Below, one piece after another: positions 7,840 to 16,804 of a stretch of 55,862 nucleotides of DNA; the first letter of the stretch is position 1; each line of letters starts with the position of its first letter. The position numbers and the translations under genes are program-made. The stretch is from an uncultured cyanobacterium (GTDB lineage: Bacteria > Cyanobacteriota > Cyanobacteriia > Cyanobacteriales > Nostocaceae): assembly GCA_903848645.1 (NCBI GenBank), contig CAINGU010000036.1, positions 1 to 55,862 of the forward strand. The letters are read 5' to 3'. The notes under the pieces are model-generated. The model was given only the letters and a program-made list of their open reading frames with translations, did no database searches and was not told the origin of the DNA.

Positions 7840-9579
7840 TTACCGAGCTTGGGCTGTCCTTGTTCCTTCCATTAACTGGCTGAGTCCACCTTGTAATTGC
7901 ACACCTGGGTCAACAGCAACCCATCCATCTTGGGTGAGGTGACGGATTTCAAAGTGCAGATGAGGTCCAGTAGAGTTACCAGTGCTACCAACTCGGCCAA
8001 TGACAGTTCCCGGTTCTACCCATTGACCGGGTTGAACAAAGATTTCTGACATATGACCGTAGAGACTTTGTTGAGCCGAACTGTGATTAATAATTACAGC
8101 TAAACCATAACCACCTAACCAGCTAGCTGATTCTACTTGACCTTTGGCTGCTGCTAAAATTGGTGTTCCCGTGGGCGCACCTAAATCTGTACCTGCGTGG
8201 AAACGGCGATCGCCCGTGATAGGATGAACTCGCCAACCAAATAAAGAAGTAATTGGTGCGGCTATAGATAGAGGGAAGATCATTCCTGAACCACCACCAC
8301 CACGATAGGCCAGGGTATTAGTATAAGGAACTTCAGGTAATACTGATGCTAAGGAAAAGTTATAAGACACCATACTGGGACGAGGGGCAAGATTACCCTC
8401 AATCATCGGTGCTGGTAAACTACCTACTTGGGGAGCGATAGGATTAGCACTCACAGTTGTTGTGCTAAATTCGCTGGGACTGGGGATAAAGCGATGAGGA
8501 TTATAGGCAGCCTTTGTATGACTGCTAGTATTAGTGCCGGAAATCCGCCAATTATTTTGATTTTGGGGTTGACTAATTTTGCTGACACTACTAGCAACTG
8601 CCTCAGTCACATTCTCCTGCTGATTGCTATTTGCTGTCATAGCTGGGGAGTCTATTTTCCTGTGGGAGGAGACTGAAGGTAAGTTAGCAGTTTCACTTTT
8701 TTTCAGCCAAGTCGGTGATGATTCTTTAGACTTAGCTACACGGGGAGTTTGGGTAGCTTTAGCACAATTATTTGATACTATAGATGTACTACAATTCTTG
8801 GAGCGTTCTGTCACGACAACAGAACTAGGTGCTTCATAGTTACCTGTATTTGCATTTTTGTAGTCAGTAGGATCAATGTAAGCGTTGTTATAATCCTTGG
8901 GTTTACTTTCTGTATCCTTGGCAGTATTTTGAGAATTATTGGCTGGTTGCGAGACTTCTGGAAGTTTTTTTGCTGCCGACTCAGCTTCACTAACACTAGC
9001 CGTAGGTTGAGTATTTTCATCTTTAGATTTAGAAATTCTCACACTAGCAGCAGGTTGAGCATTTTCATCTTTAGATTTAGAAATTCTCACACTAGCAGCA
9101 GGTTGAGCATTTTCACCTTTAGATTTAGAAATTCTCACACTAGCAGCAGGTTGAGCATTTTCATCTTTAGATTTAGAAATTCTCACACTAGCAGTAGGTT
9201 GAGTATTTTCATCTTTAGATTTAGAAATTCTCACACTAGCAGCAGGTTGAGCATTTTCACCTTTAGAAACACTTTTGCTATTTAGCCTCTTTTTCAGATT
9301 AGCTTGGCGTGCAGAAAAATCTAGTTGTGGCTTGACTATTTCTGGAACAATAGTTTCTTTCTGAACTGGATTTGTAACTGCTGTTGGTTGGGAATTCTCA
9401 ATAGTGGGGACAATGTTGTCTATTGATGAAGTTTCCGTTTGAGCAGTTACGAACCCGCTGCCTAGAAGACTAAAGCTACTTAACAAACAGAGGCTTTGTG
9501 CCGGTAGTCTAGAAGCAAAGCGTTTACTCATACCACTGTAGTAAAAATTTTTATGAGTAGATTTATGGCGCTGCGTCAT
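7840..9579 (-). CDS. M23-family murein endopeptidase with repeat linker
   Basis: 579 aa. Near the N-terminus is a hydrophobic signal segment (LCLLSSFSLLGSGFVTAQ), so the protein is exported; an internal Met (MSKRFASR) could be the true start. Next comes a long low-complexity linker with six copies of a 16-residue unit (ISKSKDENAQPAASVR), then a Ser/Asn-rich region. The C-terminal 150 residues form the LytM/M23 domain, with zinc ligands in HAGTDLG and HLHFEIRH and the conserved GWRVHPITGDRRFH and YGHMSEI segments. These enzymes cut peptidoglycan cross-links in growth, division or septal channel formation. The linker probably spans the periplasm or wall. No operon partner is evident. Confidence 0.9.
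   Translation of the reverse strand: MTQRHKSTHKNFYYSGMSKRFASRLPAQSLCLLSSFSLLGSGFVTAQTETSSIDNIVPTIENSQPTAVTNPVQKETIVPEIVKPQLDFSARQANLKKRLNSKSVSKGENAQPAASVRISKSKDENTQPTASVRISKSKDENAQPAASVRISKSKGENAQPAASVRISKSKDENAQPAASVRISKSKDENTQPTASVSEAESAAKKLPEVSQPANNSQNTAKDTESKPKDYNNAYIDPTDYKNANTGNYEAPSSVVVTERSKNCSTSIVSNNCAKATQTPRVAKSKESSPTWLKKSETANLPSVSSHRKIDSPAMTANSNQQENVTEAVASSVSKISQPQNQNNWRISGTNTSSHTKAAYNPHRFIPSPSEFSTTTVSANPIAPQVGSLPAPMIEGNLAPRPSMVSYNFSLASVLPEVPYTNTLAYRGGGGSGMIFPLSIAAPITSLFGWRVHPITGDRRFHAGTDLGAPTGTPILAAAKGQVESASWLGGYGLAVIINHSSAQQSLYGHMSEIFVQPGQWVEPGTVIGRVGSTGNSTGPHLHFEIRHLTQDGWVAVDPGVQLQGGLSQLMEGTRTAQAR
8995..9268. repeat. 48-bp in-frame minisatellite in the M23 gene
   Basis: Six copies begin at 8995, 9043, 9091, 9139, 9187 and 9235, exactly 48 bp apart, with only a few substitutions between them (for example GCAGCAGGTTGAGCA versus GCAGTAGGTTGAGTA). 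Sixteen codons per unit keep the frame. The low divergence suggests recent expansion or homogenisation. Confidence 0.95.
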
Positions 9580-9722
9580 TTGTTTTCTCAGTTGTTTGTA
9601 ATAAAGCCTAAAGAGTCAATTTTTGATTTTGGATTAACCCTAATCTCATGTCTCAAATCTAAAGTTGCTGCACTCAGTCGTGTGTTTTGCCTGAATAACT
9701 AAATTTTGCACAAACTTAATTA

Positions 9723-10535
9723 TTAAACAGGAGTTTGACGATAACCCAAACTGATTGTACCTGGTGAAACCGAAATTTCTGGTGTTACCGCTGCTTTTGA
9801 ATCATAAGTTGTTATTCTTAACCGGAGATTACCCTCTTGAGTTACTCCAACTACTGTACCTAAAAAATTATTGACATAAACCTGATCACCCATATTTGTG
9901 AGTAGATCAAGGTAACGAGACAAAAGTATATTTATTCCTTCTACCTGTAGACACTCTATACCGGATTTAATTCCTAGTAAAACCTGTGAGGTTAGGATTT
10001 CTAGATGATGAAACATCTGAGAATTATGGGAATTTTGCCATAATTGCAGATTAATTCCCGTTTCTGGAACTTGGTTTGCCCAGTTAATCCCCACACCAAT
10101 AACGGCTTGAGTGATTTGTCCTTGATTAACCTTAGTTTCGGTTAAAATGCCGCCTAACTTGCGACCATCTAATATTAAATCATTTGGCCATTTTATGCCG
10201 ACTGGTATCCCACATTTTCGCAATTGTGCTGTAATTCCCCAAGCAGTGGCCAAGGTGAGTTGATAACTGCTGGTAGCTTCTAGTTTAGGAGCTATTGCCA
10301 TCGAAAGATATAGACCACCAGTAGGAGACTGCCATTGACGACCCCATTGCCCTCTGCCGGCGGTTTGCTGGGTGGCAATAACTACACAGCCTGGTTTTTC
10401 TCCTTGGTCAATTAGTTGCCACAGGGTTTGATTTGTGGAAGATACATTGTCAAAAATATGTAGAGAAAATGGTAAATTTTGATGCTTGTATTCTGCTTGT
10501 AAGCTATCTACCAAAAGTTGCCGATTAAATTCCAC
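9723..10535 (-). CDS. birA: Biotin-[acetyl-CoA carboxylase] ligase
   Basis: 270 aa, ATG start. It activates biotin with ATP and attaches it to the biotin carboxyl carrier protein of acetyl-CoA carboxylase. The biotinyl-5'-AMP loop TAGRGQWGRQW, the KWPNDLILDGRKLGGIL segment and GVGINW are all present, followed by the small C-terminal SH3-like domain. There is no N-terminal helix-turn-helix, so this is the monofunctional (class I) type and not a repressor. It is divergent from pgeF across a 117-bp spacer. Confidence 0.95.
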   Translation of the reverse strand: MEFNRQLLVDSLQAEYKHQNLPFSLHIFDNVSSTNQTLWQLIDQGEKPGCVVIATQQTAGRGQWGRQWQSPTGGLYLSMAIAPKLEATSSYQLTLATAWGITAQLRKCGIPVGIKWPNDLILDGRKLGGILTETKVNQGQITQAVIGVGINWANQVPETGINLQLWQNSHNSQMFHHLEILTSQVLLGIKSGIECLQVEGINILLSRYLDLLTNMGDQVYVNNFLGTVVGVTQEGNLRLRITTYDSKAAVTPEISVSPGTISLGYRQTPV

Positions 10536-10652
10536 CGCAGTTCCCCATAGTTCAATTCCAGATTTTTTTGCTTTTGGATAAATCTTTTTTGGCTATTGTT
10601 CAAGTTAGCATTGATTGAAGATTGTTAATTTTCTGTTGAGGTTTGGTTAAAG

Positions 10653-11447
10653 ATGCACACTTGGCACTGGCACAATTGGGAAGGTCTACCTTATCTAACT
10701 TGTAATCTTCTAAAACCCTGGTCTCATGGTTTCTTTACCCAGCAGTTTTGGCCACGTCTACCTCATGAGCTAACTCAGGCACTACAACCACAGGCTTTAG
10801 CTTATCGCTTAAAACAGGTACATGGCAATACTGTTTTAACTCCCCAAGAGGTTGATAATCATGTCAATACCAGTGATGATGATTTGGCATTGGCCGATGG
10901 TTTAATTAGTCAACAACCTTTACAATCTGTATGGGTGGCTTCTGCTGATTGTACACCTGTGTTAATTGGAGATGTCAAAACTGGACAGGTGGCGGCTTTA
11001 CACGCTGGTTGGCGGGGTACAGCGGCGAAAATTGTTCCTGAAGCTATTATGAGAATGCAGTCTCACGGTAGCAATTTAGCAGATTTGCGCGTGGCCATGG
11101 GTCCGGCTATTACTGGGGAAGTTTACCAAGTTTCTATAGAAGTGGCTGCGGAAATTGGCAGTACCATTATACCACATCATGAACCAGAAACAATTGTTTC
11201 TGCTTTGTATGATTTACCCAACTCACCTTTACTCAGAGATATAGAACCGGGAAAAGTCCGTTTAGATGTACGTCGGGTAAATGCTTTACAGTTAGAGCAA
11301 TTGGGAATTAGTTTAGAACAAATTGCGATCGCTCCCTATTGTACTTTCCAAACTCCCGAACATTTCTTTTCTTATCGTCGAGAAAGGGAGAAAAAGGTGC
11401 AATGGTCGGGAATTGTCAGTGGAAGTAATAACAGCATATTACCATGA
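10653..11447 (+). CDS. pgeF: PgeF/YfiH-family multicopper-oxidase-like purine nucleoside enzyme
   Basis: 264 aa, ATG start. Family diagnostic motifs are visible: the SADCTPVLIGD loop (Cys ligand), ALHAGWRGTAAKIV (His ligand), GPAITGEVYQV and the C-terminal FFSYRRERE. The family was first called polyphenol oxidase/laccase, then shown to include purine nucleoside phosphorylase/adenosine deaminase activity and a role in correcting peptidoglycan precursor errors; which role applies here is not readable. The spacer 11448-11720 holds a small GGTTG/CAACC hairpin and the cp12 promoter region. Confidence 0.92.
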   Translation: MHTWHWHNWEGLPYLTCNLLKPWSHGFFTQQFWPRLPHELTQALQPQALAYRLKQVHGNTVLTPQEVDNHVNTSDDDLALADGLISQQPLQSVWVASADCTPVLIGDVKTGQVAALHAGWRGTAAKIVPEAIMRMQSHGSNLADLRVAMGPAITGEVYQVSIEVAAEIGSTIIPHHEPETIVSALYDLPNSPLLRDIEPGKVRLDVRRVNALQLEQLGISLEQIAIAPYCTFQTPEHFFSYRREREKKVQWSGIVSGSNNSILP

Positions 11448-11720
11448 CTGACTAAGATGATCCGGTTGTTGAATTTCAGCAACCTATCCCCAAATAATTT
11501 GCATATTTAAAATAAATCCCGGTTATAGGTATAACGGCTTATCATATTCATGGGATAATATCTTGGCCATATCTCACTCAATGAGCAAAAAGCCTATTTG
11601 GAAGATAATACCCACGGGAATTATCACCAAAAGTGTAAAACTAGTTATCTCAGAGAAAGAAAACCGCAATTTTCAAAGTTTTTCTATACTAGTATAAACA
11701 AAGCATAAAGAGACAAAATC

Positions 11721-11966
11721 ATGACTAATATCCAAGAAAAAACCAGTAGTGATATCCAAGAAAAAATTCAAGAAGAAGTGGAACAAGCTCGCACTGTATG
11801 CGATATCTCAGGTAGCAACTCCGCTGAGTGTGCTGCTGCTTGGGATGCTGTAGAAGAATTGCAAGCTGAAGCTTCTCACCAACGTCAAACCAAGCCCAAA
11901 AACTCCCTAGAGCAATACTGTGATGATAATCCAGAAGCTGTTGAGTGCCGTCTGTACGAAGACTAG
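11721..11966 (+). CDS. cp12: CP12 Calvin-cycle regulatory protein
   Basis: 81 aa, ATG start. CP12 is a small disordered protein that, when oxidised in the dark, ties GAPDH and phosphoribulokinase into an inactive complex. Both redox pairs are present: Cys27/Cys37 near AWDAVEELQAE (residues 40-50, the core CP12 signature) and Cys67/Cys76 in the C-terminal GAPDH-binding tail YCDDNPEAVECRLYED. It is monocistronic, with a hairpin terminator about 190 bp downstream. Confidence 0.96.
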   Translation: MTNIQEKTSSDIQEKIQEEVEQARTVCDISGSNSAECAAAWDAVEELQAEASHQRQTKPKNSLEQYCDDNPEAVECRLYED

Positions 11967-12156
11967 AACCACAGAACGGAATTAAAAATTGACAATTAAA
12001 AATTAAAAAAGTAGATTCCATGAGCTTTTTAGAGATTTTTAACGGTTAGTTATTTTTGCCGCGCTGCACTAAAACCAGCAGTTGTACATTTCTTATGTGA
12101 CAATTTACTGGAATATCAATGGTTTTAAGCTCCATTGGTAGATAGATTTGAACCAG

Positions 12157-12182
12157 ACGGGGAGTTTATTCCCCGTTTTTCA
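12157..12182 (+). terminator. Rho-independent terminator
   Basis: ACGGGG, 8-nt loop, CCCCGT, then TTTTT (to about 12182). It terminates rightward transcription about 190 bp after cp12 and 54 bp before the DUF3177 gene. The intervening 11967-12156 is non-coding and could be a long 3' UTR or a small RNA. Confidence 0.8.
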
Positions 12183-12235
12183 CTTTTGCACATCAAATAT
12201 CCAGTCACAAATTTTTCTACTTTTTTATTGACTTT

Positions 12236-12826
12236 ATGACACAAGTATGGTTTCGCCCCTATGTTTGGATTGACTATAGACTAGCGTTATTATTTACGCT
12301 GATTATTCCTTTAATTCTTTTAATTTGGGCATTTGTGCAAAAAGCGGAAGTAATGCAGCGCTTATTAATGATTTACTGGCGAGTAGCTAGTTTATTAGTT
12401 ATTAGTATGTACTTAATGATTGGTAACTTTGGAGTGAGTTTTGTATCTGCTTTAATAGCACAGATTTTTATCCCTATTGCGCTATGGTTTTGGGTAGATA
12501 TCAATGATGAAATTGAGTATCATCCTAGTAGTCCATTGAAACTGATTTTCACTTCTTGGCGTTGGGCGACAACAGTTTATTGTAGTTTAGGAGCAATAGC
12601 TCTTTTACCTTTTTTGGGTTGTGCTTTTTCAGGAACTGCTCTCAAAACTCCTTATTGTAGCGTTTGGTTAGAAGCACCATTACTTTTTAAAGACTACTTC
12701 CACCACAATAGCAAACCTGCTTTTCTCGGTTTTCTGGGTATAGTTGCTTTAGGATTTTACGTAGTTTACTTAAGTTATTTTGTTGCGGTTAAATTGGGTA
12801 AACATGGACGTTCTGCTACACACTAA
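12236..12826 (+). CDS. DUF3177 family integral membrane protein
   Basis: 196 aa, ATG start (MTQVWFRPYVWIDYRLALLF). Four to five hydrophobic segments are visible, at about residues 16-34, 48-65, 66-86, 110-128 and 162-186, with a short polar loop after WFWVDINDEIEYHP. The sequence matches the cyanobacterial DUF3177 family as I know it; no biochemical role is established. The terminator at 12157 separates it from cp12. Confidence 0.8.
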   Translation: MTQVWFRPYVWIDYRLALLFTLIIPLILLIWAFVQKAEVMQRLLMIYWRVASLLVISMYLMIGNFGVSFVSALIAQIFIPIALWFWVDINDEIEYHPSSPLKLIFTSWRWATTVYCSLGAIALLPFLGCAFSGTALKTPYCSVWLEAPLLFKDYFHHNSKPAFLGFLGIVALGFYVVYLSYFVAVKLGKHGRSATH

Positions 12827-12845
12827 ACAATTTAAAAGTTAGAAA

Positions 12846-12966
12846 AAATTCTGAACTGTGATTATTCGAATTAATAAATCATCACAAATCATAATTCCGA
12901 CTTAATTTTTCTGATCAATAAATCATCTAAATCAAAATCATCATATAAATCATAGTTCTGACTTCT
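12846..12966. repeat. AT-rich AATCAT repeat cluster
   Basis: Degenerate copies of AATCATAGTTCTGACTT-type and ATAAATCATC-type units fill the spacer before the next gene. The same family, better preserved, lies at 14495-14687. Confidence 0.65.
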
Positions 12967-12972
12967 GAATTA

Positions 12973-13272
12973 ATGAATAACTCTGTTGGTAAAAGACTGG
13001 AACAATATACAGTCAAAAAATCTCAAGAAGTTCTCATCATCACTGTCGAAATTGATGATGAACCAGATAAAATCGCTGTGTTTAAAGGCTTTTCTAGTTC
13101 TTTAATGCGTCCAACTGCTTATAATCCAGATATTCCTGTCTTACCAGATACAGCTACAATTATCACTATTGACAGAATAGCAAGTCCCTATAATCCTGAT
13201 TCACCCCGTTATCTTCAAAAAGATATTTCTTGGGAAGATATGCAAGTTTTATTATCAGAAGTTGGCGTTTAG
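12973..13272 (+). CDS. Small conserved cyanobacterial/plastid-type protein (DUF7734-like)
   Basis: 99 aa, ATG start. No signal peptide or membrane segment. It has alternating beta strands (VLIITVEIDDEPDKIAVFKGFSSSL; TATIITIDRI) with a short Pro/Tyr-rich loop (YNPDIPVLPD) and ends DISWEDMQVLLSEVGV. I recognise it as a conserved family shared by cyanobacteria and plastids, named from memory as DUF7734; the function is unknown. It lies 65 bp upstream of cbiD on the same strand, so co-transcription is possible. Confidence 0.7.
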   Translation: MNNSVGKRLEQYTVKKSQEVLIITVEIDDEPDKIAVFKGFSSSLMRPTAYNPDIPVLPDTATIITIDRIASPYNPDSPRYLQKDISWEDMQVLLSEVGV

Positions 13273-13337
13273 AATTAGTAATTGCTAATTGCTAATTGCT
13301 AATATTTTTCTTGAATTGTTAATTGTTAATTGTCACT

Positions 13338-14453
13338 ATGTCCCGTTCTGGATACACTTTGCCGGTTTTTGCTTGTGCTGCTGCTGTTGCGGCTTTGCAT
13401 TGGTTACGCCATCATCAACCCCTGACTGTGACTTTTATAGACTTGATTGCACCTGCTGAAATTGCTGAAATATCCATTGAACAAGTCGCAGGAATATCCG
13501 AAAATCAGGCTTTAGCTATTACTCGCAGTGATCCTGGTGATAACCTAGATTTAACCAAGAATACACCAATTTGGGCGATGGTAGCATGGTACAAGGGAGA
13601 TGGAGAAGCGGTAATTATTGAGGGTGGAGAAGGGATTGGTAAACAACTCAATGGTGAGGGGAAAGCCGCAATTTACTGTTATGCTGAAAAGTTATTAAAG
13701 GAAAATTTACAGCGATTATTAAAACCGACGGAAAAAATCAAGGTAACGATTATTTTACCAGAAGGGCGATCGCTCGCAGTGCGGACTTCTAACTCTGCTT
13801 TTGGGGTAGTGGAAGGACTGTCTTTGTTAGGAACAACAGGGATTTCTCAACCTTTAAGTACACCAGATCAATTAGCAGCGTTCCGTGCTGATTTAGCAGA
13901 TAAAGCTAGTCAATTTCCAACTTTGGTCTTTTGTATTGGGGAAAATGGCCTAGATTTAGCTCAGAAACTCGGTATCAACCCCGCACAAATGGTAAAAACC
14001 GCTAACTGGTTAGGACCAATGTTAGTCGCTGCTGATGTCTTAGGTGTAAAAGAAATTTTATTATTTGGTTATCACGGTAAATTGATGAAACTAGCGGGGG
14101 GAATCTTTCACACTCATCATCATTTAGCTGATGGTCGGCGGGAAATTTTAACAGCCCATTGTTCCATGCTAGGATTAAAGTCTCCAGATATTCAAACCAT
14201 TTTTGATAGTCCTACAGCAGAAGCAGCACTAAAACACCTGAGAATTCTCGACAGTAATACTGGTAGTAATTGGGTAAATCAAGTATATAGTGCCATTGCG
14301 GAAACAATTGATACCCGTTGCCAAGAATATATGAATAGCCACAATGAACAAGGCAAAACCATCATAGCTTGCGGTTCTGTGCTTTTTGACCGCGATCGCC
14401 AAATCCTGGTTAAAAGTAAAACTGGTTGTATGTTAGTGGAAAAATTATGTTAA
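13338..14453 (+). CDS. cbiD: Cobalt-precorrin-5B (C1)-methyltransferase
   Basis: From the ATG at 13338 the product is 371 aa (MSRSGYTLPVFACAAAVAAL). CbiD methylates C1 of the ring during anaerobic-type corrin (B12) synthesis. Family features are the N-terminal GYTLPVFACAAA segment, the TRSDPGDNLDLTKN motif, the Gly-rich VIIEGGEGIGKQL loop, and the GTTGI..PLST and GYHGKLMKLAGGIFHTHHH blocks. A TTG five codons earlier is less likely. No other cob gene is adjacent; AT-rich repeats lie on both sides of the DUF7734-cbiD pair. Confidence 0.93.
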   Translation: MSRSGYTLPVFACAAAVAALHWLRHHQPLTVTFIDLIAPAEIAEISIEQVAGISENQALAITRSDPGDNLDLTKNTPIWAMVAWYKGDGEAVIIEGGEGIGKQLNGEGKAAIYCYAEKLLKENLQRLLKPTEKIKVTIILPEGRSLAVRTSNSAFGVVEGLSLLGTTGISQPLSTPDQLAAFRADLADKASQFPTLVFCIGENGLDLAQKLGINPAQMVKTANWLGPMLVAADVLGVKEILLFGYHGKLMKLAGGIFHTHHHLADGRREILTAHCSMLGLKSPDIQTIFDSPTAEAALKHLRILDSNTGSNWVNQVYSAIAETIDTRCQEYMNSHNEQGKTIIACGSVLFDRDRQILVKSKTGCMLVEKLC

Positions 14454-14494
14454 CTTAAGATGAATTATCGTCAGTATCTCCAATAAATATTTTT

Positions 14495-14687
14495 AACTAT
14501 GATTTGCATGATTAATTTTAACTATGATTTATATGATTAATTGGATTTAAATGATTAATTGATCTGTTATCACCATTAATCACAAAAATCACAACTATGA
14601 TTTGCATGATTAATTTGATTGAGATGATTAATTGATCTGTGATCACTACTAATCATAAAAATCACAAAAATCATAAAAATCATAGTT
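14495..14687. repeat. Two tandem copies of an AT-rich hairpin repeat
   Basis: Unit 1 starts at 14495 and unit 2 at 14593, both with AACTATGATTTGCATGATTA. Unit 2 ends with TAATCATAAAAATCA... and ATCATAGTT, which is largely the reverse complement of its start, so it can form a long imperfect hairpin. It lies in the cbiD-guaA spacer; 14454-14723 holds no gene. Confidence 0.75.
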
Positions 14688-14723
14688 CAAACTTCTTATC
14701 CTTAACAACACACCCTCCATACC

Positions 14724-16346
14724 ATGAATACAGCGGTGACTCTACCAACAGAACAAGTACCTCAAACACAGGAAAATTTGAGGACACTTAAACAACAAAT
14801 AATTGTAATTTTAGATTTTGGCTCACAATATTCTGAATTAATCGCTCGTCGTATCCGCGAAACTCAAGTATATTCAGAGGTTCTTTCCTATCGCACCACA
14901 GCCGAACAGTTACGTCAAATTAACCCCAAAGGTATTATCCTTTCCGGTGGACCAAATTCCGTATATAGCGACTACGCTCCCCATTGTGACCCAGAAATTT
15001 GGAAATTGGGAATACCCGTTCTCGGTGTTTGCTATGGAATGCAACTCATGGTTAATCAACTGGGTGGGGAAGTTATCAAAGCGGAAAGAGGTGAATATGG
15101 TAAAGCATCCCTATACATAGATGACCCCACAGACTTATTAACTAACGTCGAAGAGGGTACAACCATGTGGATGAGTCATGGAGATTCAGTCACAACCATG
15201 CCTCCAGGCTTTGAATTGCTGGCACATACTGATAATACTCCCTGTGCAGCGATCGCTCACCATGACAAAAAGCTCTATGGTGTCCAGTTTCACCCCGAAG
15301 TCGTCCATTCTCAGGGTGGTTTAGCCTTAATTCGTAACTTTGTTTACCATATCTGTGACTGTGAACCAACTTGGACAACAGCGGCTTTTGTCGAAGAATC
15401 AATTCAGGAAATTCGCGCCAAAGTCGGAGATAAACGGGTATTATTAGCATTATCTGGCGGTGTAGATTCTTCTACCCTGGCTTTTCTTCTTTATAAGGCC
15501 ATTGGTGAGCAGCTAACCTGTGTATTTATTGATCAGGGTTTCATGCGGAAATTAGAACCCGAAAGATTAGTGAAGTTATTTAAAGAACAATTTCATATTC
15601 CTGTAGAATATGTCAATGCCCGCGAACGATTTATCTCAGCGATAGATGGAGTAACAGATCCAGAGGAAAAACGTCGCCGCATTGGACATGAATTTATCAG
15701 TGTTTTTGAGGAGACATCAAAGGAACTTGGTCATTTTGACTACTTAGCTCAAGGTACACTTTATCCAGATGTGATTGAATCTGCTGATACCAATGTTGAT
15801 CCAAAAAGTGGTGAACGGGTAGCAGTGAAAATTAAAAGTCATCACAATGTGGGTGGTTTACCAAAGGACTTGAGATTTAAACTGGTAGAACCACTGCGGA
15901 AACTATTTAAAGATGAAGTTCGCAAAGTTGGGCGTTCCATTGGTTTACCAGAAGAAATTGTCCAACGTCAACCTTTCCCAGGTCCTGGTTTAGCAATTCG
16001 TATTTTAGGTGAAGTCACTTCTGAACGGTTAAATATTTTGCGAGACGCTGATTTAATTGTCCGTCAAGAAATTAACCAACGTGGTTTATATAATCAGGTT
16101 TGGCAAGCCTTTGCTGTGTTATTACCTATTCGCAGCGTGGGGGTGATGGGTGATAAACGCACCTATGCTTACCCCATTGTTTTGCGGATTGTTACTAGTG
16201 AAGATGGCATGACGGCAGACTGGGCGCGGATTCCTTACGATGTACTAGAAGCAATTTCTACTCGCATTGTCAATGAGGTGAAAGGTGTAAACCGTGTGGT
16301 TTATGACATTACCTCCAAGCCACCTGGAACTATTGAGTGGGAATAG
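14724..16346 (+). CDS. guaA: GMP synthase (glutamine-hydrolysing)
   Basis: 540 aa, ATG start. It converts XMP to GMP using ATP and glutamine. The N-terminal class I amidotransferase (residues 25-220) has the nucleophile in GVCYGMQL and the His-Glu pair in QFHPEV. Next is the ATP-pyrophosphatase domain with P-loop [15 protein letters not shown] (about residues 240-254), then the C-terminal dimerisation domain with [17 protein letters not shown] and the terminal KPPGTIEWE. The about 25-residue N-terminal lead is common in cyanobacterial GuaA. A long heptanucleotide array follows the stop. Confidence 0.97.
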   Translation: MNTAVTLPTEQVPQTQENLRTLKQQIIVILDFGSQYSELIARRIRETQVYSEVLSYRTTAEQLRQINPKGIILSGGPNSVYSDYAPHCDPEIWKLGIPVLGVCYGMQLMVNQLGGEVIKAERGEYGKASLYIDDPTDLLTNVEEGTTMWMSHGDSVTTMPPGFELLAHTDNTPCAAIAHHDKKLYGVQFHPEVVHSQGGLALIRNFVYHICDCEPTWTTAAFVEESIQEIRAKVGDKRVLLALSGGVDSSTLAFLLYKAIGEQLTCVFIDQGFMRKLEPERLVKLFKEQFHIPVEYVNARERFISAIDGVTDPEEKRRRIGHEFISVFEETSKELGHFDYLAQGTLYPDVIESADTNVDPKSGERVAVKIKSHHNVGGLPKDLRFKLVEPLRKLFKDEVRKVGRSIGLPEEIVQRQPFPGPGLAIRILGEVTSERLNILRDADLIVRQEINQRGLYNQVWQAFAVLLPIRSVGVMGDKRTYAYPIVLRIVTSEDGMTADWARIPYDVLEAISTRIVNEVKGVNRVVYDITSKPPGTIEWE

Positions 16347-16394
16347 GTAATTGGTGATTGGTGATTGGTGATTGGGAAGAATTTTTTACCACTA

Positions 16395-16478
16395 CCCATT
16401 ACCCATTACCCATTACCCATTACCCATTACCCATTACCCATTACCCATTACCCATTACCCATTACCCATTACCCATTA
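16395..16478. repeat. CCCATTA heptanucleotide array, 12 units
   Basis: Twelve perfect head-to-tail CCCATTA units (84 bp). Just before them, 16347-16375 carries a GGTGATT-type run (GGTAATTGGTGATTGGTGAT...). Short tandem heptanucleotide repeats of this kind are characteristic of heterocystous cyanobacteria. Confidence 0.98.
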
Positions 16479-16530
16479 TTACTAAACTTCAGTCTAAAAT
16501 TAAGAAGTATTACATTTCTTTGAGAATATT

Positions 16531-16791
16531 ATGAGTGCGAAAGTAGAAATTTACACTTGGACTACCTGCCCATTTTGTGTGCGTGCCAAAAATCTACTCA
16601 AAAATAAAAGTGTTGATTTTATTGAATACAACATTGATGGAGATGAAATAGCAAGAAATGAAATGTCGAAAAGAGCCAATGGAAAACGCTCTTTACCACA
16701 AATTTTTATTAATGATGCTCACATTGGTGGTTGTGATGATATCCATACTTTAGAACGTCAAGGTAAATTAGATCAGATGCTAGTTTCTTAA
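16531..16791 (+). CDS. grxC: Glutaredoxin 3 (dithiol)
   Basis: 86 aa, ATG start, typical GrxC length. Thioredoxin fold with active site TCPFC (Cys13, Cys16), the cis-proline segment SLPQIFIND (about 54-62) and the GSH-binding GGCDD motif near the C-terminus. It reduces disulfides and glutathionylated proteins using glutathione. The next gene on the same strand is gshB, which makes glutathione; this pairing is common in cyanobacteria. Confidence 0.96.
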   Translation: MSAKVEIYTWTTCPFCVRAKNLLKNKSVDFIEYNIDGDEIARNEMSKRANGKRSLPQIFINDAHIGGCDDIHTLERQGKLDQMLVS

Positions 16792-16804
16792 AATATTGTC
16801 TATG

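Noticed and set aside
8929-9285. Rightward 118-aa open frame with a repeated FRFRNSHTSSRLSIF unit
   Set aside because: It is the complement of the in-frame minisatellite of the M23 peptidase; its repeats are a by-product.
16395-16478. Possible CRISPR array
   Set aside because: Seven-base units are directly adjacent with no spacers; it is a simple tandem repeat.
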